The translations under genes were made by a program, and so were the position numbers. Positions 54,820 through 63,295 of a stretch of DNA of 64,000 nt are shown here, in pieces. The stretch lies in NCBI RefSeq assembly GCF_000397205.1, contig NC_021237.1, forward strand, positions 311,001 through 375,000. The letters run 5' to 3'. The notes under the pieces are model-generated. The model made no database searches, had not been told where the DNA came from, and saw only the letters and a program-made list of their open reading frames with translations. Numbering within the stretch: position 1 is the first letter of the stretch; each line of letters starts with the position of its first letter. Origin of the DNA: Pseudomonas protegens CHA0 (GTDB lineage: Bacteria; Pseudomonadota; Gammaproteobacteria; Pseudomonadales; Pseudomonadaceae).

Positions 54820-56106
54820 ATGTTTAAACAGCGGATCTGCTTGGTTGCACTGGGGATTTTGAGCGCAACACAGGCCATGGCCGACGGCCAGGCCGACGCC
54901 AAGGGTTTTGTTGAAGACAGCAGCCTGAAAGTGCTGTTGCGCAACGCTTACATCAACCGTGACTACAAAGATGGCAACCCGGACAAGGCTGAATGGGGCC
55001 AGGGTTTCATCGGCACCTTCTCCTCGGGCTTCACCCAAGGCACCGTGGGCGTGGGCGTTGACGCCTTCGGCCTGTACGCACTGCGCCTGGACGGCGGCAA
55101 GGGTCGCAGCGGTGCCGGCGGCATCGACTTCTTCAAGCAGGGTGACAGCGGTAGCGCTGCAGACGACCTGGCCAAGGCCGGTGCTGCAGTCAAGTTCCGT
55201 TTCTCCAACACTGTGCTGACCTACGGTGACCAGATGCCGGCCCTGCCGGTGCTGAACTACGACAACTCGCGCCTGCTGCCGGAAAGCTACACCGGTACCC
55301 TGATCACCTCCAAGGAGATCAAGGGCCTGGAGCTGAACGCCGGTCACTTCACCGCCGAATCGCGCAAGAGCGCCGAAGGCCGTGACAGTGGTGGCCTGAA
55401 GTCGATCAACGTATTGGGCGGTAGCTACCAGTTCACCGAGCAGTTCAAGGGCGCGCTGTACGCTTCCGACGTCGAAGACGTGCTGAAGAAGCAGTACATC
55501 AACCTGAACTACGTGTTCCCGCTGGCCACTGACCAGTCCCTGACCCTGGACTTCAACGGCTACCGTACCGAGCTGGACAAGTCCTACGCCGAGAAGGCTA
55601 AAGCCGGCGGCGAAGACAACAAGATCTGGAGCCTGGCAGCCACCTACGCCATGGGCCCGCACTCCTTCACCCTGGCGCACCAGCGCAGCACCGGCGACAG
55701 CCACCTGGGCTATGCCTACGGCGGCTACCAGCGCGGTCAGAACCGCGTGGGCGATGGCGGCAACACCATCTACCTGGCCAACTCCTACTGGTCCGACTTC
55801 AACGCCGAAGACGAGCGCAGCTGGCAGCTGGGCTACGGTCTGGACTTCGGCGCCTTCGGCGTACCGGGCCTGACCTATAACGTGGCCTACGTGCGTGGCG
55901 ACAACATCACCACCTCGACCTCCACCGGCGGCAGCGAGCGGGAAATCTTCAACCAGTTCAAGTACGTAGTACAGAGTGGCCCAGCCAAAGACCTGAGCGT
56001 GAAAGTACGCAGCTCGGTACTGCGCGTTTCGCAGAAGTCTTCCGAGTACAACGTGGGCGGCAACGAACTGCGTGTGTTCGTCGACTACCCGATCAACGTG
56101 TTCTGA
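54820..56106 (+). CDS. OprD-family outer-membrane porin (OprE-like)
   Basis: 428 residues. Signal peptide (cleavage near AMA-DG), then the family opening KGFVEDSSLKVLLRNAYINRD and an 18-strand barrel ending in IN-V-F. OprD porins let amino acids and small carboxylates through the outer membrane. In P. aeruginosa the neighbour of aguA is oprE (PA0291, recalled), so this is likely the same gene with other genes inserted between. Codon use suggests high expression. Confidence 0.88.
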   Translation: MFKQRICLVALGILSATQAMADGQADAKGFVEDSSLKVLLRNAYINRDYKDGNPDKAEWGQGFIGTFSSGFTQGTVGVGVDAFGLYALRLDGGKGRSGAGGIDFFKQGDSGSAADDLAKAGAAVKFRFSNTVLTYGDQMPALPVLNYDNSRLLPESYTGTLITSKEIKGLELNAGHFTAESRKSAEGRDSGGLKSINVLGGSYQFTEQFKGALYASDVEDVLKKQYINLNYVFPLATDQSLTLDFNGYRTELDKSYAEKAKAGGEDNKIWSLAATYAMGPHSFTLAHQRSTGDSHLGYAYGGYQRGQNRVGDGGNTIYLANSYWSDFNAEDERSWQLGYGLDFGAFGVPGLTYNVAYVRGDNITTSTSTGGSEREIFNQFKYVVQSGPAKDLSVKVRSSVLRVSQKSSEYNVGGNELRVFVDYPINVF

Positions 56107-56150
56107 TGAACGCCTGATCACCGCCTGACTTCAGGTGGCGCAATGGAAAA

Positions 56151-56176
56151 AGCCCCGACTGGTTCGGGGCTTTTTT
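56151..56176 (+). terminator. Porin gene terminator
   Basis: GCCCCGA / TCGGGGC stem, 5-base loop and six T residues, preceded by an A-run. Confidence 0.95.
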
Positions 56177-56312
56177 GTGCCTGGGCATCCGGGTTGCAGA
56201 AATGCCCGGGATGGCGGGTGACTGTTCTCGCCCGGGTGCTTTTTTCAGCCAGTGGTTGGCGCATATCAATCTTGTTACAGTCCACCCCCCTGTCTTGTCA
56301 CGGATGATTTCG

Positions 56313-56978
56313 ATGTTCCGTACCCTGCTATCCGGCCTGTGCCTGCTGAGCGTCGCCAGCATCGCCCACGGCCAGCAAGCGACTGCGCCCGAGCAGTTGC
56401 TGAGCGACTTCTCCCGCTGTGATGCGCAGTTCTTCCAGAACCTGAATACCGCCCGACTGCCGACCGGCACCTTGAGCCTGGCCCGGTACGGTGCGGTAAG
56501 CGCGCCCAAGGTCATGAACCCTTTGCAGGAAGGCGGGCGCTACCAGGCCTTCGAACAGCCGCTGCTGGTCAATGGCGTGCGCCTGGTGGGCTACTACAAC
56601 GAAGCTCAGTCGCTGAAGTCGGTGGGCAACCTGCTGTTCTGGGGCTTTGTCGCCGAGGGCCAGCCCAAGGACGTGGCCGCGGCGCTCAAGCCGCTGCTGG
56701 TGGACAACAGCCGCCTGAAGGCAGACCGCAGCGCCATGAGCCGGGTGGAGATCCGCCGGGTCGGCGACCCCATCGACCAGTGGCGCACCGAAGGCCTGGC
56801 GGGCGGTGGCGTGGCTACGCCGTTCGGTTATGTCGAACGCATCCTGAGCATCGACATCGGTACCACCAACGCGCCGATTGCCGGACGCACCACGATCTTC
56901 TGCAGCTTGCAGGGTACGGTCACCGCGCCGTTGCTGCAGGTGTATCGCCCTGACCTCAACGCCCATCTGCTGGATTGA
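56313..56978 (+). CDS. Exported protein of unknown function
   Basis: 221 residues from ATG 56313 (ATG 56304 is possible). Clear signal peptide ending AHG-QQ. The mature part has two cysteines (DFSRCDAQFF and IFCSLQG) and no recognised family. It ends 5 bases before the next gene, so they form one unit. Likely periplasmic. Confidence 0.7.
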   Translation: MFRTLLSGLCLLSVASIAHGQQATAPEQLLSDFSRCDAQFFQNLNTARLPTGTLSLARYGAVSAPKVMNPLQEGGRYQAFEQPLLVNGVRLVGYYNEAQSLKSVGNLLFWGFVAEGQPKDVAAALKPLLVDNSRLKADRSAMSRVEIRRVGDPIDQWRTEGLAGGGVATPFGYVERILSIDIGTTNAPIAGRTTIFCSLQGTVTAPLLQVYRPDLNAHLLD

Positions 56979-56983
56979 AAAAC

Positions 56984-57679
56984 ATGCCTTCATTGTCTGT
57001 ACGCGGGTCGCTCCTGCTTGTGTGTGCCCTTGCTGTGACTGGCTGCGCCAGCCTGCAGAGCCAGGACCAGATCAACTACGCCCATTGCCGCATGGTGGGC
57101 CAGGCTTCCAAGGCCGAAAAATTCGACGTGGTGCTGCAAGAGGCCGACCTGTGCCTTGAGAAGAACCAGCTGAGCCAGCCCATGCAGAGCCTGGTGTACT
57201 GGCTCAAATCCGATGCCTACGCCAGCTTCAAGCGTTACCCGGAAGCCATCGCCGCCAAGGAAAAATCCATCGAGTTGGGCCCCAAGCCCGATGCTCGGGC
57301 GGTGCTGGACCTGAGCCGTCTGTATCGCGAAGCGGGCAACCCGCAAAAGGCCCTGGAGCTGGTGCAGTCCAACCTTGACAACAACCTGGGCGAGGCGGGC
57401 AAGGGCAGTGGTTTCAACATGCCGACCTACTACCACCTGGGCCAGACGCTGTACGACCTGGGTCGCTATCGCGAGGCCGCGGAAGCCTACAGCACCGGCC
57501 TGTTGAAGCAGCCCGACTATGCCTGGGCCTTCTACCACCGCGGCCTGGCCTACGACAAACTGGGCCAGACCGACGACGCCCGCGCCGACTTTGCACAGTT
57601 CGCCAAGCTGGTGAACCAGAAGTACGTCGAGCCGCAGCACCAGGCCAAGCTGGCCGAGTACAAGATCAAGCTGCCTTGA
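56984..57679 (+). CDS. TPR lipoprotein
   Basis: 231 residues from ATG 56984. Lipobox VTGC at the end of the signal peptide (Cys about residue 22), so it is lipid anchored. Three TPR-like units in 60-220 (AYASFKRYPEAIAAKEKSIELGP; LYDLGRYREAAEAYSTGLLKQP). Probably an envelope scaffold working with the upstream exported protein. A two-way terminator follows. Confidence 0.8.
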   Translation: MPSLSVRGSLLLVCALAVTGCASLQSQDQINYAHCRMVGQASKAEKFDVVLQEADLCLEKNQLSQPMQSLVYWLKSDAYASFKRYPEAIAAKEKSIELGPKPDARAVLDLSRLYREAGNPQKALELVQSNLDNNLGEAGKGSGFNMPTYYHLGQTLYDLGRYREAAEAYSTGLLKQPDYAWAFYHRGLAYDKLGQTDDARADFAQFAKLVNQKYVEPQHQAKLAEYKIKLP

Positions 57680-57700
57680 ATGCAGCGTGGTTGATGCAAT

Positions 57701-57733
57701 AAAAAAGGCTCGCCTGATCGCGAGCCTTTTTTT
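57701..57733. terminator. Bidirectional terminator
   Basis: GGCTCGC / GCGAGCC stem, 6-base loop, six A residues before and seven T after; between convergent genes. Confidence 0.93.
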
Positions 57734-57751
57734 ATCCGCGAACGCTGTTCG

Positions 57752-58873
57752 TCAGTCGTCCGGATTGATGGCGAACTTCAGCTGGTTGCTCTGCAGGTAG
57801 ACCACCGCTTCACGGCCATGGATATCCACCGGCCGGGCCGACATTGCGTCGTGATCGGTGACTATCTTCGACAACTCCTTGCCCCGCATATCGACCCGCC
57901 AGATACAGGCCCGGGGCCCTTGGTTATCGAAGTACAGCACCGGGCGCGTGGTGCTCCAGGTCGGGTTGACGATGGCCCATCCGGCATCGGGCTGTTTCTG
58001 CTCGGTGATGTTCTCCGAATGGCTGCCCGCGTTGGCGCGCTCATAGTTCAGGGACAGCTGGCTGCTGTCGCGATTGAGGTCCTGCTCCACCCGTGCCCGG
58101 GCGTGCATGAAGGTGTTGGAGCCAACCTGGAACACCTGCTGGGTGCTGGCGGGCGCGCTGCGCGAACCCAGGCGGTAGACCATGCTTTGCTGCAACTGGC
58201 CCGCCAGCTGCTCGCGGTAGTAGAACTGGCCATCGACTATCCCGGCGTAGCGCGGCCCCTGGTCGTTGGCCCCGGGATTGGCCCAGCCGGCGAAGGCGAT
58301 GTCCTGGGCGATGGGATGCAGCCCCGGCTGGTCATCGGCGTACTCATACAGGGTGCCGACATACACCGGCTTGCCCTGCTGATAGCGCCCGACAAACAGC
58401 ACCACATGCAGCACCCCGGCTATCACCTGGGCATCGACGATCTGCTGGTCGCCCTGGGGCAGGGTGCTGTTGAAGGTGGCCAGGGTGAAGTTCTGCCAGT
58501 CGTCCGGGTCATAGACCAGGTACGCCTCGCCGGGAGCCAGTGGGCGCAGTGCGTCCGGGGCGGGCTCGGGAGGAATCGGCAGCGACGTGAGCATTTTCAC
58601 CTGGGCCCGGTAGACCGACTCCAGGCAATCGGTGTCGGGGCAGGTATTGCGGGTGTTCTTCAACCAGTGGCCTTGCAGCAGGCGGAACACCTGCAAGTGC
58701 TTCAGCGCCTGGTAGCGGCGGGTCATCTCCTCGTCCTTGGCGGACAGCGTCGGCGTGGCGCAGACAGTCTTTTCCACTTGGGTCGAGGCCTTGGCGCAGT
58801 CGAAGCCGGCGGCCTGCAGATCGGGCGCCAGCGCGAGGCTCATGGCCGCCAGCGAGAGCAAAGGGAGCTTCAT
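57752..58873 (-). CDS. Exported protein with LprI-type (DUF1311) N-domain
   Basis: 373 residues from ATG 58873 (aagga 7 bases upstream). Signal peptide to about residue 20. Residues 22-90 have the lysozyme-inhibitor LprI pattern: FDCAKASTQVEKTVCATPTLSAKDEEMTRRY with two Cys, then C-x4-C. The rest (~100-373) is a beta-rich region of no known family. May defend against lysozyme or be a periplasmic sensor. 24 bases after the cytochrome gene. Confidence 0.72.
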   Translation of the reverse strand: MKLPLLSLAAMSLALAPDLQAAGFDCAKASTQVEKTVCATPTLSAKDEEMTRRYQALKHLQVFRLLQGHWLKNTRNTCPDTDCLESVYRAQVKMLTSLPIPPEPAPDALRPLAPGEAYLVYDPDDWQNFTLATFNSTLPQGDQQIVDAQVIAGVLHVVLFVGRYQQGKPVYVGTLYEYADDQPGLHPIAQDIAFAGWANPGANDQGPRYAGIVDGQFYYREQLAGQLQQSMVYRLGSRSAPASTQQVFQVGSNTFMHARARVEQDLNRDSSQLSLNYERANAGSHSENITEQKQPDAGWAIVNPTWSTTRPVLYFDNQGPRACIWRVDMRGKELSKIVTDHDAMSARPVDIHGREAVVYLQSNQLKFAINPDD

Positions 58874-58897
58874 CAACACATCCTTGTCGAAAACGGG

Positions 58898-59284
58898 TCA
58901 GGGGGTCTGGAACGTCTGCAGATAGGCCAGCAGATTATCGATTTTTTCCTCATCGCTCAGCCCCCAGAAAATCATCCGGGTACCGGGCACCACGGCCTTG
59001 GGGTCTTCCAGGTACTGGATGAGCTTGTCCCGGCTCCAGACAATGCCCGAGGACTTCATGGCCGTCGAGTACTGGTAGTCCGCGGCGCTGCCGGCGGGGC
59101 GGTCGATGATGCCATTGAGCTGCGGCCCGAAGGAACTGCGCACCGAAGGCCCGATGTTATGGCAGCCGCTGCACAGGCGCTTGAACAGCTTGGCGCCGGC
59201 TTCGGCATCACCGGCCAGGGCCGGGGCGCTGAATAGCAGGGAGTGGAGCAACAGGGTCAGAATCGATACGGCGATGGGCTTCAT
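58898..59284 (-). CDS. Class I cytochrome c
   Basis: 128 residues, signal peptide with cleavage near ALA-GD. Haem-binding C38-SG-C41-H42 and an axial Met near M103 (PGTRMIFWG). Resembles mitochondrial-type cytochrome c. A periplasmic electron carrier; partner oxidase or reductase is not in this window. Confidence 0.9.
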   Translation of the reverse strand: MKPIAVSILTLLLHSLLFSAPALAGDAEAGAKLFKRLCSGCHNIGPSVRSSFGPQLNGIIDRPAGSAADYQYSTAMKSSGIVWSRDKLIQYLEDPKAVVPGTRMIFWGLSDEEKIDNLLAYLQTFQTP

Positions 59285-59363
59285 GGGCGGCCTGCGTGCA
59301 GCTGGAATCGGCGGCTATTGGAGCATGAAGCGCATGCCTGGGGGGAGCCTTGCGATACAAGGC

Positions 59364-60158
59364 TCAGAAGCGCCCACTGATACCCAGCAGCGGGCCCTTC
59401 TGGACGATGTCGTAGACAAACCCGTCATGGCGATAATCGACCCCCATGGCCCGGTAGCCGGCCACCGCCGAAAAGCCCGGCAGGAACTCCCAGCCCGCCA
59501 GTGCGGCCAGGTCCCAGTCTTCCCGGGACTGCCCGGCGCCCGCCATGCCCCAGGCGGAGAGCCAGAACCGCTCGTTCACGGCGTAGTGCCCGCGCAACCC
59601 CGCCATCGCGTCGGCCCAGGTGGCCCTGTCCGAGCCCGACAGGCCCCCGGCCGGCCCACCGTGCAGGGTGATGCTGGTGCTGCTGTACCAGACGCGCACG
59701 CCGCCGGCGATGTCCAGGCGATGATCGTCATCCCCCAGCACCTGGTAGCCGCCCCCCAGGAAACCCGAGGCGGTCTTGCTCTGCACCTCAAGCTTGGACG
59801 CCAGCGCTCCGGCTGGCAGCCGGTTGCGGGTGTCGGTGTCGATGTACATCAGGTCGGCGAGCACGCTGTAGGGGCCGCGCCGCGCTTCGCCCATCAGCAT
59901 CACCGACATGTCGACACTGCGCGCGATGTCCGAGAAGTCGGACTTGATGAACTGGGTCCCTGTGCTGCGGTGGCCTACGTGCCCGCGGATCCCGGCGCCC
60001 CACACGTACGGGCCGCCGTTGAACCGCCAGCCATCGTCGTCTGCCGCCATGGCCACGGGCGGCAGGCTGGTTCCGGCGGTCGTCAAGGCACCGAGCAGCA
60101 GCGCCAGGCGGGTACGCCGGTGCAGCAACGGTGAGTGCGGATGGTCACGGTGGATCAT
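59364..60158 (-). CDS. Outer-membrane beta-barrel-like exported protein
   Basis: 264 residues. Signal peptide-like start with a long basic N-region (RDHPHSPLLHRRTR) and AMA-AD cleavage. The mature part alternates short aromatic strands (WRFNGGPYVWGAGIRG, RVWYSSTSI, FWLSAWGMAGAG) and ends in GRF, like a small barrel. ggagaa precedes ATG 60158. It is 13 bases after the acid phosphatase, so they are co-transcribed. Function unknown. Confidence 0.65.
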   Translation of the reverse strand: MIHRDHPHSPLLHRRTRLALLLGALTTAGTSLPPVAMAADDDGWRFNGGPYVWGAGIRGHVGHRSTGTQFIKSDFSDIARSVDMSVMLMGEARRGPYSVLADLMYIDTDTRNRLPAGALASKLEVQSKTASGFLGGGYQVLGDDDHRLDIAGGVRVWYSSTSITLHGGPAGGLSGSDRATWADAMAGLRGHYAVNERFWLSAWGMAGAGQSREDWDLAALAGWEFLPGFSAVAGYRAMGVDYRHDGFVYDIVQKGPLLGISGRF

Positions 60159-60171
60159 GCTGTTTCTCCGA

Positions 60172-60999
60172 TCAGTGCTGGGTCAGCCCAAGGGCCACGC
60201 CTTCGGCTGCGCAGTCCTCGGCAGGCTTCAGGCCGGCCTGCTGCGCTGCCTTGACCTCCTCCTTCGCGGCCGCCAGATCGGCGAGGAATGCCGGATTGCC
60301 ATGCAGGCTGGCGACCGTCGCGGCCCCCATGATGCGGCCAGCGTCCACGTCGCTCTGCCAGTGGGCGTCGCAGATGATCCGGCTCTGGCCGTATGCCAGG
60401 CCACGGGTCATCAGTTCGGTGGCGCGGGCCGGGCTGATCTCGGCCAGGACCAGGCCCCAGGCCCAGCCCGCTGCGGAGTGGCCGGAGGGCCAGGAGCCAT
60501 CCGTGCGCAGCAGTGGCTCCATGTCCTTGCGGCACGTGCCTTCGTCATGCACCACGAAGGGGCGAGTACGGTTGTAGGCATTCTTTCCGGCGTAGGTGGA
60601 GCCCCCCGCATCCGTCAGGGTGCGCTGCATCAAGGTATAGAGATGGGGTGTGCTCTTTTCGCTGATCTGCGTGCCCAGTGCGCAAGAGAAGGTTTTCGCC
60701 GGGCCGGGGAATGACAGTTCTGCATCGGTTGCCGCGAGTTTCTCCCGGCTCGAGCCACGCAGCGCCAGCGCCGCACGCCGTGCTTCTTCATCCCGCGCGA
60801 GGGCCGCGGAGCCCGGTTTTGGCGGGGCCCCGAGCAAGGCCAGGCGTATAGGCAAGTCAGCCGGTTCAAGGTAGCCTGGCGCCAGCTTGAAGTGCGGGTC
60901 GGTGACCTTCGTGGCGGCGTCCTCGGCCAGCGCCCATGCCGACCAGAGCAGGCCGGCCAGGGACAGTGTCACCGCGAAGGGTTCAGGTATTTTTTTCAT
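60172..60999 (-). CDS. Class A non-specific acid phosphatase (PAP2 superfamily)
   Basis: 275 residues, signal peptide ending near ALA-ED. The full PAP2 signature is present: K139-x6-R146-P147, P-S-G-H (171-174), and S206-R207-x5-H213-x3-D217. PhoC/PhoN-type enzymes release phosphate from many organic esters in the periplasm. It sits between two outer-membrane barrels on the same strand (35 and 13 bases apart), a likely operon. Confidence 0.88.
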   Translation of the reverse strand: MKKIPEPFAVTLSLAGLLWSAWALAEDAATKVTDPHFKLAPGYLEPADLPIRLALLGAPPKPGSAALARDEEARRAALALRGSSREKLAATDAELSFPGPAKTFSCALGTQISEKSTPHLYTLMQRTLTDAGGSTYAGKNAYNRTRPFVVHDEGTCRKDMEPLLRTDGSWPSGHSAAGWAWGLVLAEISPARATELMTRGLAYGQSRIICDAHWQSDVDAGRIMGAATVASLHGNPAFLADLAAAKEEVKAAQQAGLKPAEDCAAEGVALGLTQH

Positions 61000-61034
61000 C
61001 GTGCGTTCTCTTTTCTATCCATGACCACGGCTGA

Positions 61035-61886
61035 TCAGAATCGGTACAAGGCGTCCAGATAGGCTCCGGCACCGACCTTTTCCCCCGTCAGCGGGCTGTC
61101 ACGGGCGTCGGAGACCAGGGCGTAGGTCTTGATGCCACCTTCCAGTGCCAGCTGTGGCTGCCATTGCCAGGTCAGGCCCAGCTTCAAGGTCACGTCGCGC
61201 ATCCCGCCACCGGGGTGGTATTCATCGAACCGGGTGCGTGCGGCTTGCTGGGCGGTGACGCCGAAGCGGGCCATCATGTCGTTCTCGTTGCTCCAGGTGC
61301 CGTACAGCGTCGAGTCCAGGGTCAAGGTCGAAGACAGCGGATAGGTGGTGGCAACCCCAGCTTCCAGGTACGCCGTACGGCCCAGGCTTTCGCCACCGTA
61401 ATTGCGCCTCTGGCTCGATTGCAGGCCGCGTACGAACAAGCGGCCGGCGGGCAGGATCCAGTACGCTTCTGCCCCCACCAGGGCGGTGCTGTCCAGGTTG
61501 CCCATGCCCCGCAGGTAGTCATCACGGCCGTCCAGGGTGTGAATGCGTTCCTTGCGCCCCGGGTCATAACCCACCAGCAGGGCCACGCCGAAAGGCGCCA
61601 GCCCCGGCAGATCCCATCGCAGCCCTTCCGGAAAGGCCGCAGTAAAGGTGCCCCAGTCCTGGGTCGGCATAACCGCCTTGAGCTTCAGTGACGGGAAGGC
61701 GGCGTAGTGGGAAGCGCCCTGGTACAACGGGCCAACCGCCAAGCCACCGCCTACCTTCACCGATGGCGTGCCGCCTGAATCGGCCGGGGCAGCCTGGGCA
61801 GGCGGCACTAGCATCAATGCAAGGGCTGCACTTAGGGAGAACACCACGGGAGACCTGAAAGAATGTGAATGATCCTTGAGTGTCAT
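61035..61886 (-). CDS. MipA/OmpV-family outer-membrane protein
   Basis: 283 residues. Signal peptide near AQA-AP. The mature start VKVGGGLAVGPLYQGASHY is the family signature and it ends YLDALYRF, a barrel C-terminus. MipA scaffolds murein synthases in E. coli; OmpV-type relatives are porin-like. First gene of the barrel-phosphatase-barrel unit. aagga is 8 bases before ATG. Confidence 0.85.
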   Translation of the reverse strand: MTLKDHSHSFRSPVVFSLSAALALMLVPPAQAAPADSGGTPSVKVGGGLAVGPLYQGASHYAAFPSLKLKAVMPTQDWGTFTAAFPEGLRWDLPGLAPFGVALLVGYDPGRKERIHTLDGRDDYLRGMGNLDSTALVGAEAYWILPAGRLFVRGLQSSQRRNYGGESLGRTAYLEAGVATTYPLSSTLTLDSTLYGTWSNENDMMARFGVTAQQAARTRFDEYHPGGGMRDVTLKLGLTWQWQPQLALEGGIKTYALVSDARDSPLTGEKVGAGAYLDALYRF

Positions 61887-62099
61887 TGTTCATTTCCTTG
61901 GGTGTGAACTCTGTAGTGCAGAGCCATTGCTGAGTTGATCACTAATATTCAACTTGCAGGTGCTGGTATCCGAGGTGAGCGCAGGCCGGTAAACCCCCGG
62001 CGCAAGCGCTGGCCTCATTGATCGCCACAGTGCGTTTACAAGTACCGATGGCAGGAGTCCGTCGTTTCGACAAACTTGCACTTGCTCGAATAATCGAAT
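61887..62099. other. 213-base gap, AT-richer than the surroundings
   Basis: No credible gene. It likely holds the promoter of the minus-strand barrel/phosphatase operon. Base content is lower in GC than the core. Confidence 0.4.
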
Positions 62100-63134
62100 T
62101 TACAAATCGACGGGCTCGGGCTGTGGAAAACGCCATTGGCCACTGAGTATTTCGTTACTCGGTCGATAGAGCCTGACGGTGTAGTTCCAGCCGGGTGTCG
62201 TAACCAGGCAATTGACGACCTTGGCCTCGCAACCCCCGAACTGGATGACAATTGAACCATCGGCACTTTTCTTGGCAGTGAGGTTGTTCAGCGAATAGGC
62301 GTCATAGGGGTTTTTCTGAAAGTACCCGTCGACGTTGTAAACACTCACAGACCAGAAACTCTTGACCGGTACCTGTTCAACCTTGAGCCGGTAGACGGTT
62401 TTTCCATCGTTGTGCGGCAATACTGCTCCGAGGTAGATGGCGTCCCTGCTCGGGTTGCCGCCCCAGCCCGTTGCGGTTCCGATCAGGTGGCGCACCGGAT
62501 CGACCCTGCCTTTCGGGCCAAAGGACTGGTTGTAGTCGGGAAGGGTCGAACCCAGAACAGCCAGGGCATCACGCACTTTTTTCTGGCTCGCCTGATCCCA
62601 CTTCGGAACCACGAACTCCCCGTGCCTGGCCTGGCTGACCTGGATGGCGTCCTGCAGCGCATGCACCTGCTCGAGGTCTTTGCGATCCGTGGGGTCGAAG
62701 AACAGGCGGATAGCGACAAATACATAGCGTGTGCCGATGTCCTCTTTCGCCAGCGTATGGGGACCGGGCCCATAAATGACTGCCGGCACGTAGTGATCTT
62801 CGTTGACCACTTGCATCGACATGAACCTCTCACCGGCTTCAGGCAAGGTGACAGTCACCGGGCCGGCATCGAGATCGAACACCGCTGACGAGTAAAGCGT
62901 GTCCCTGTTCATGCGGATGACATCCTGAGCGTCGATGGCAACCGCTTCGCGGCTGTGAACAAACCGCCCCAAGCCTCCACTCTTCACACTCTTGCCCATG
63001 TAGAGGTCGGACTCGGCGCGAGCAAAGTTATCGACATTTACCCGCACCGGCGCATCAGCGGATGACTGAGCGTGTGCACTGGCAAAAGTGGCCAGCGTCA
63101 GGGCGACGATGCAGGCCGTGGATGAATCGGGCAT
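62100..63134 (-). CDS. DUF1254/DUF1214 exported protein
   Basis: 344 residues with a signal peptide (AHA-QS). DUF1254 pattern VDNFARAESDLYMGKSVKSGG, YSSAVFDLDAGPVTVTLP; DUF1214 pattern FWSVSVYNVDGYFQ and the final IVIQFGGCEAK region. Exported or periplasmic; family role unknown. Two cysteines near the end may pair. The AraC-type gene upstream on the same strand may control it. Confidence 0.82.
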   Translation of the reverse strand: MPDSSTACIVALTLATFASAHAQSSADAPVRVNVDNFARAESDLYMGKSVKSGGLGRFVHSREAVAIDAQDVIRMNRDTLYSSAVFDLDAGPVTVTLPEAGERFMSMQVVNEDHYVPAVIYGPGPHTLAKEDIGTRYVFVAIRLFFDPTDRKDLEQVHALQDAIQVSQARHGEFVVPKWDQASQKKVRDALAVLGSTLPDYNQSFGPKGRVDPVRHLIGTATGWGGNPSRDAIYLGAVLPHNDGKTVYRLKVEQVPVKSFWSVSVYNVDGYFQKNPYDAYSLNNLTAKKSADGSIVIQFGGCEAKVVNCLVTTPGWNYTVRLYRPSNEILSGQWRFPQPEPVDL

Positions 63135-63295
63135 GTAAACCTCTAGCTCTTTTAAGTGGGCATTACCTTTTCAGACTTTATAAGAACACCCTGCTGGAAA
63201 CTTGCCATTTGGTGCCAAAAGCACAACAGGCAAGTACCGCGAAGTGGGTTATTTGAAGGCGCCCGATAGTGGGGCGGGAGGGTCAGGCAAAGAGG

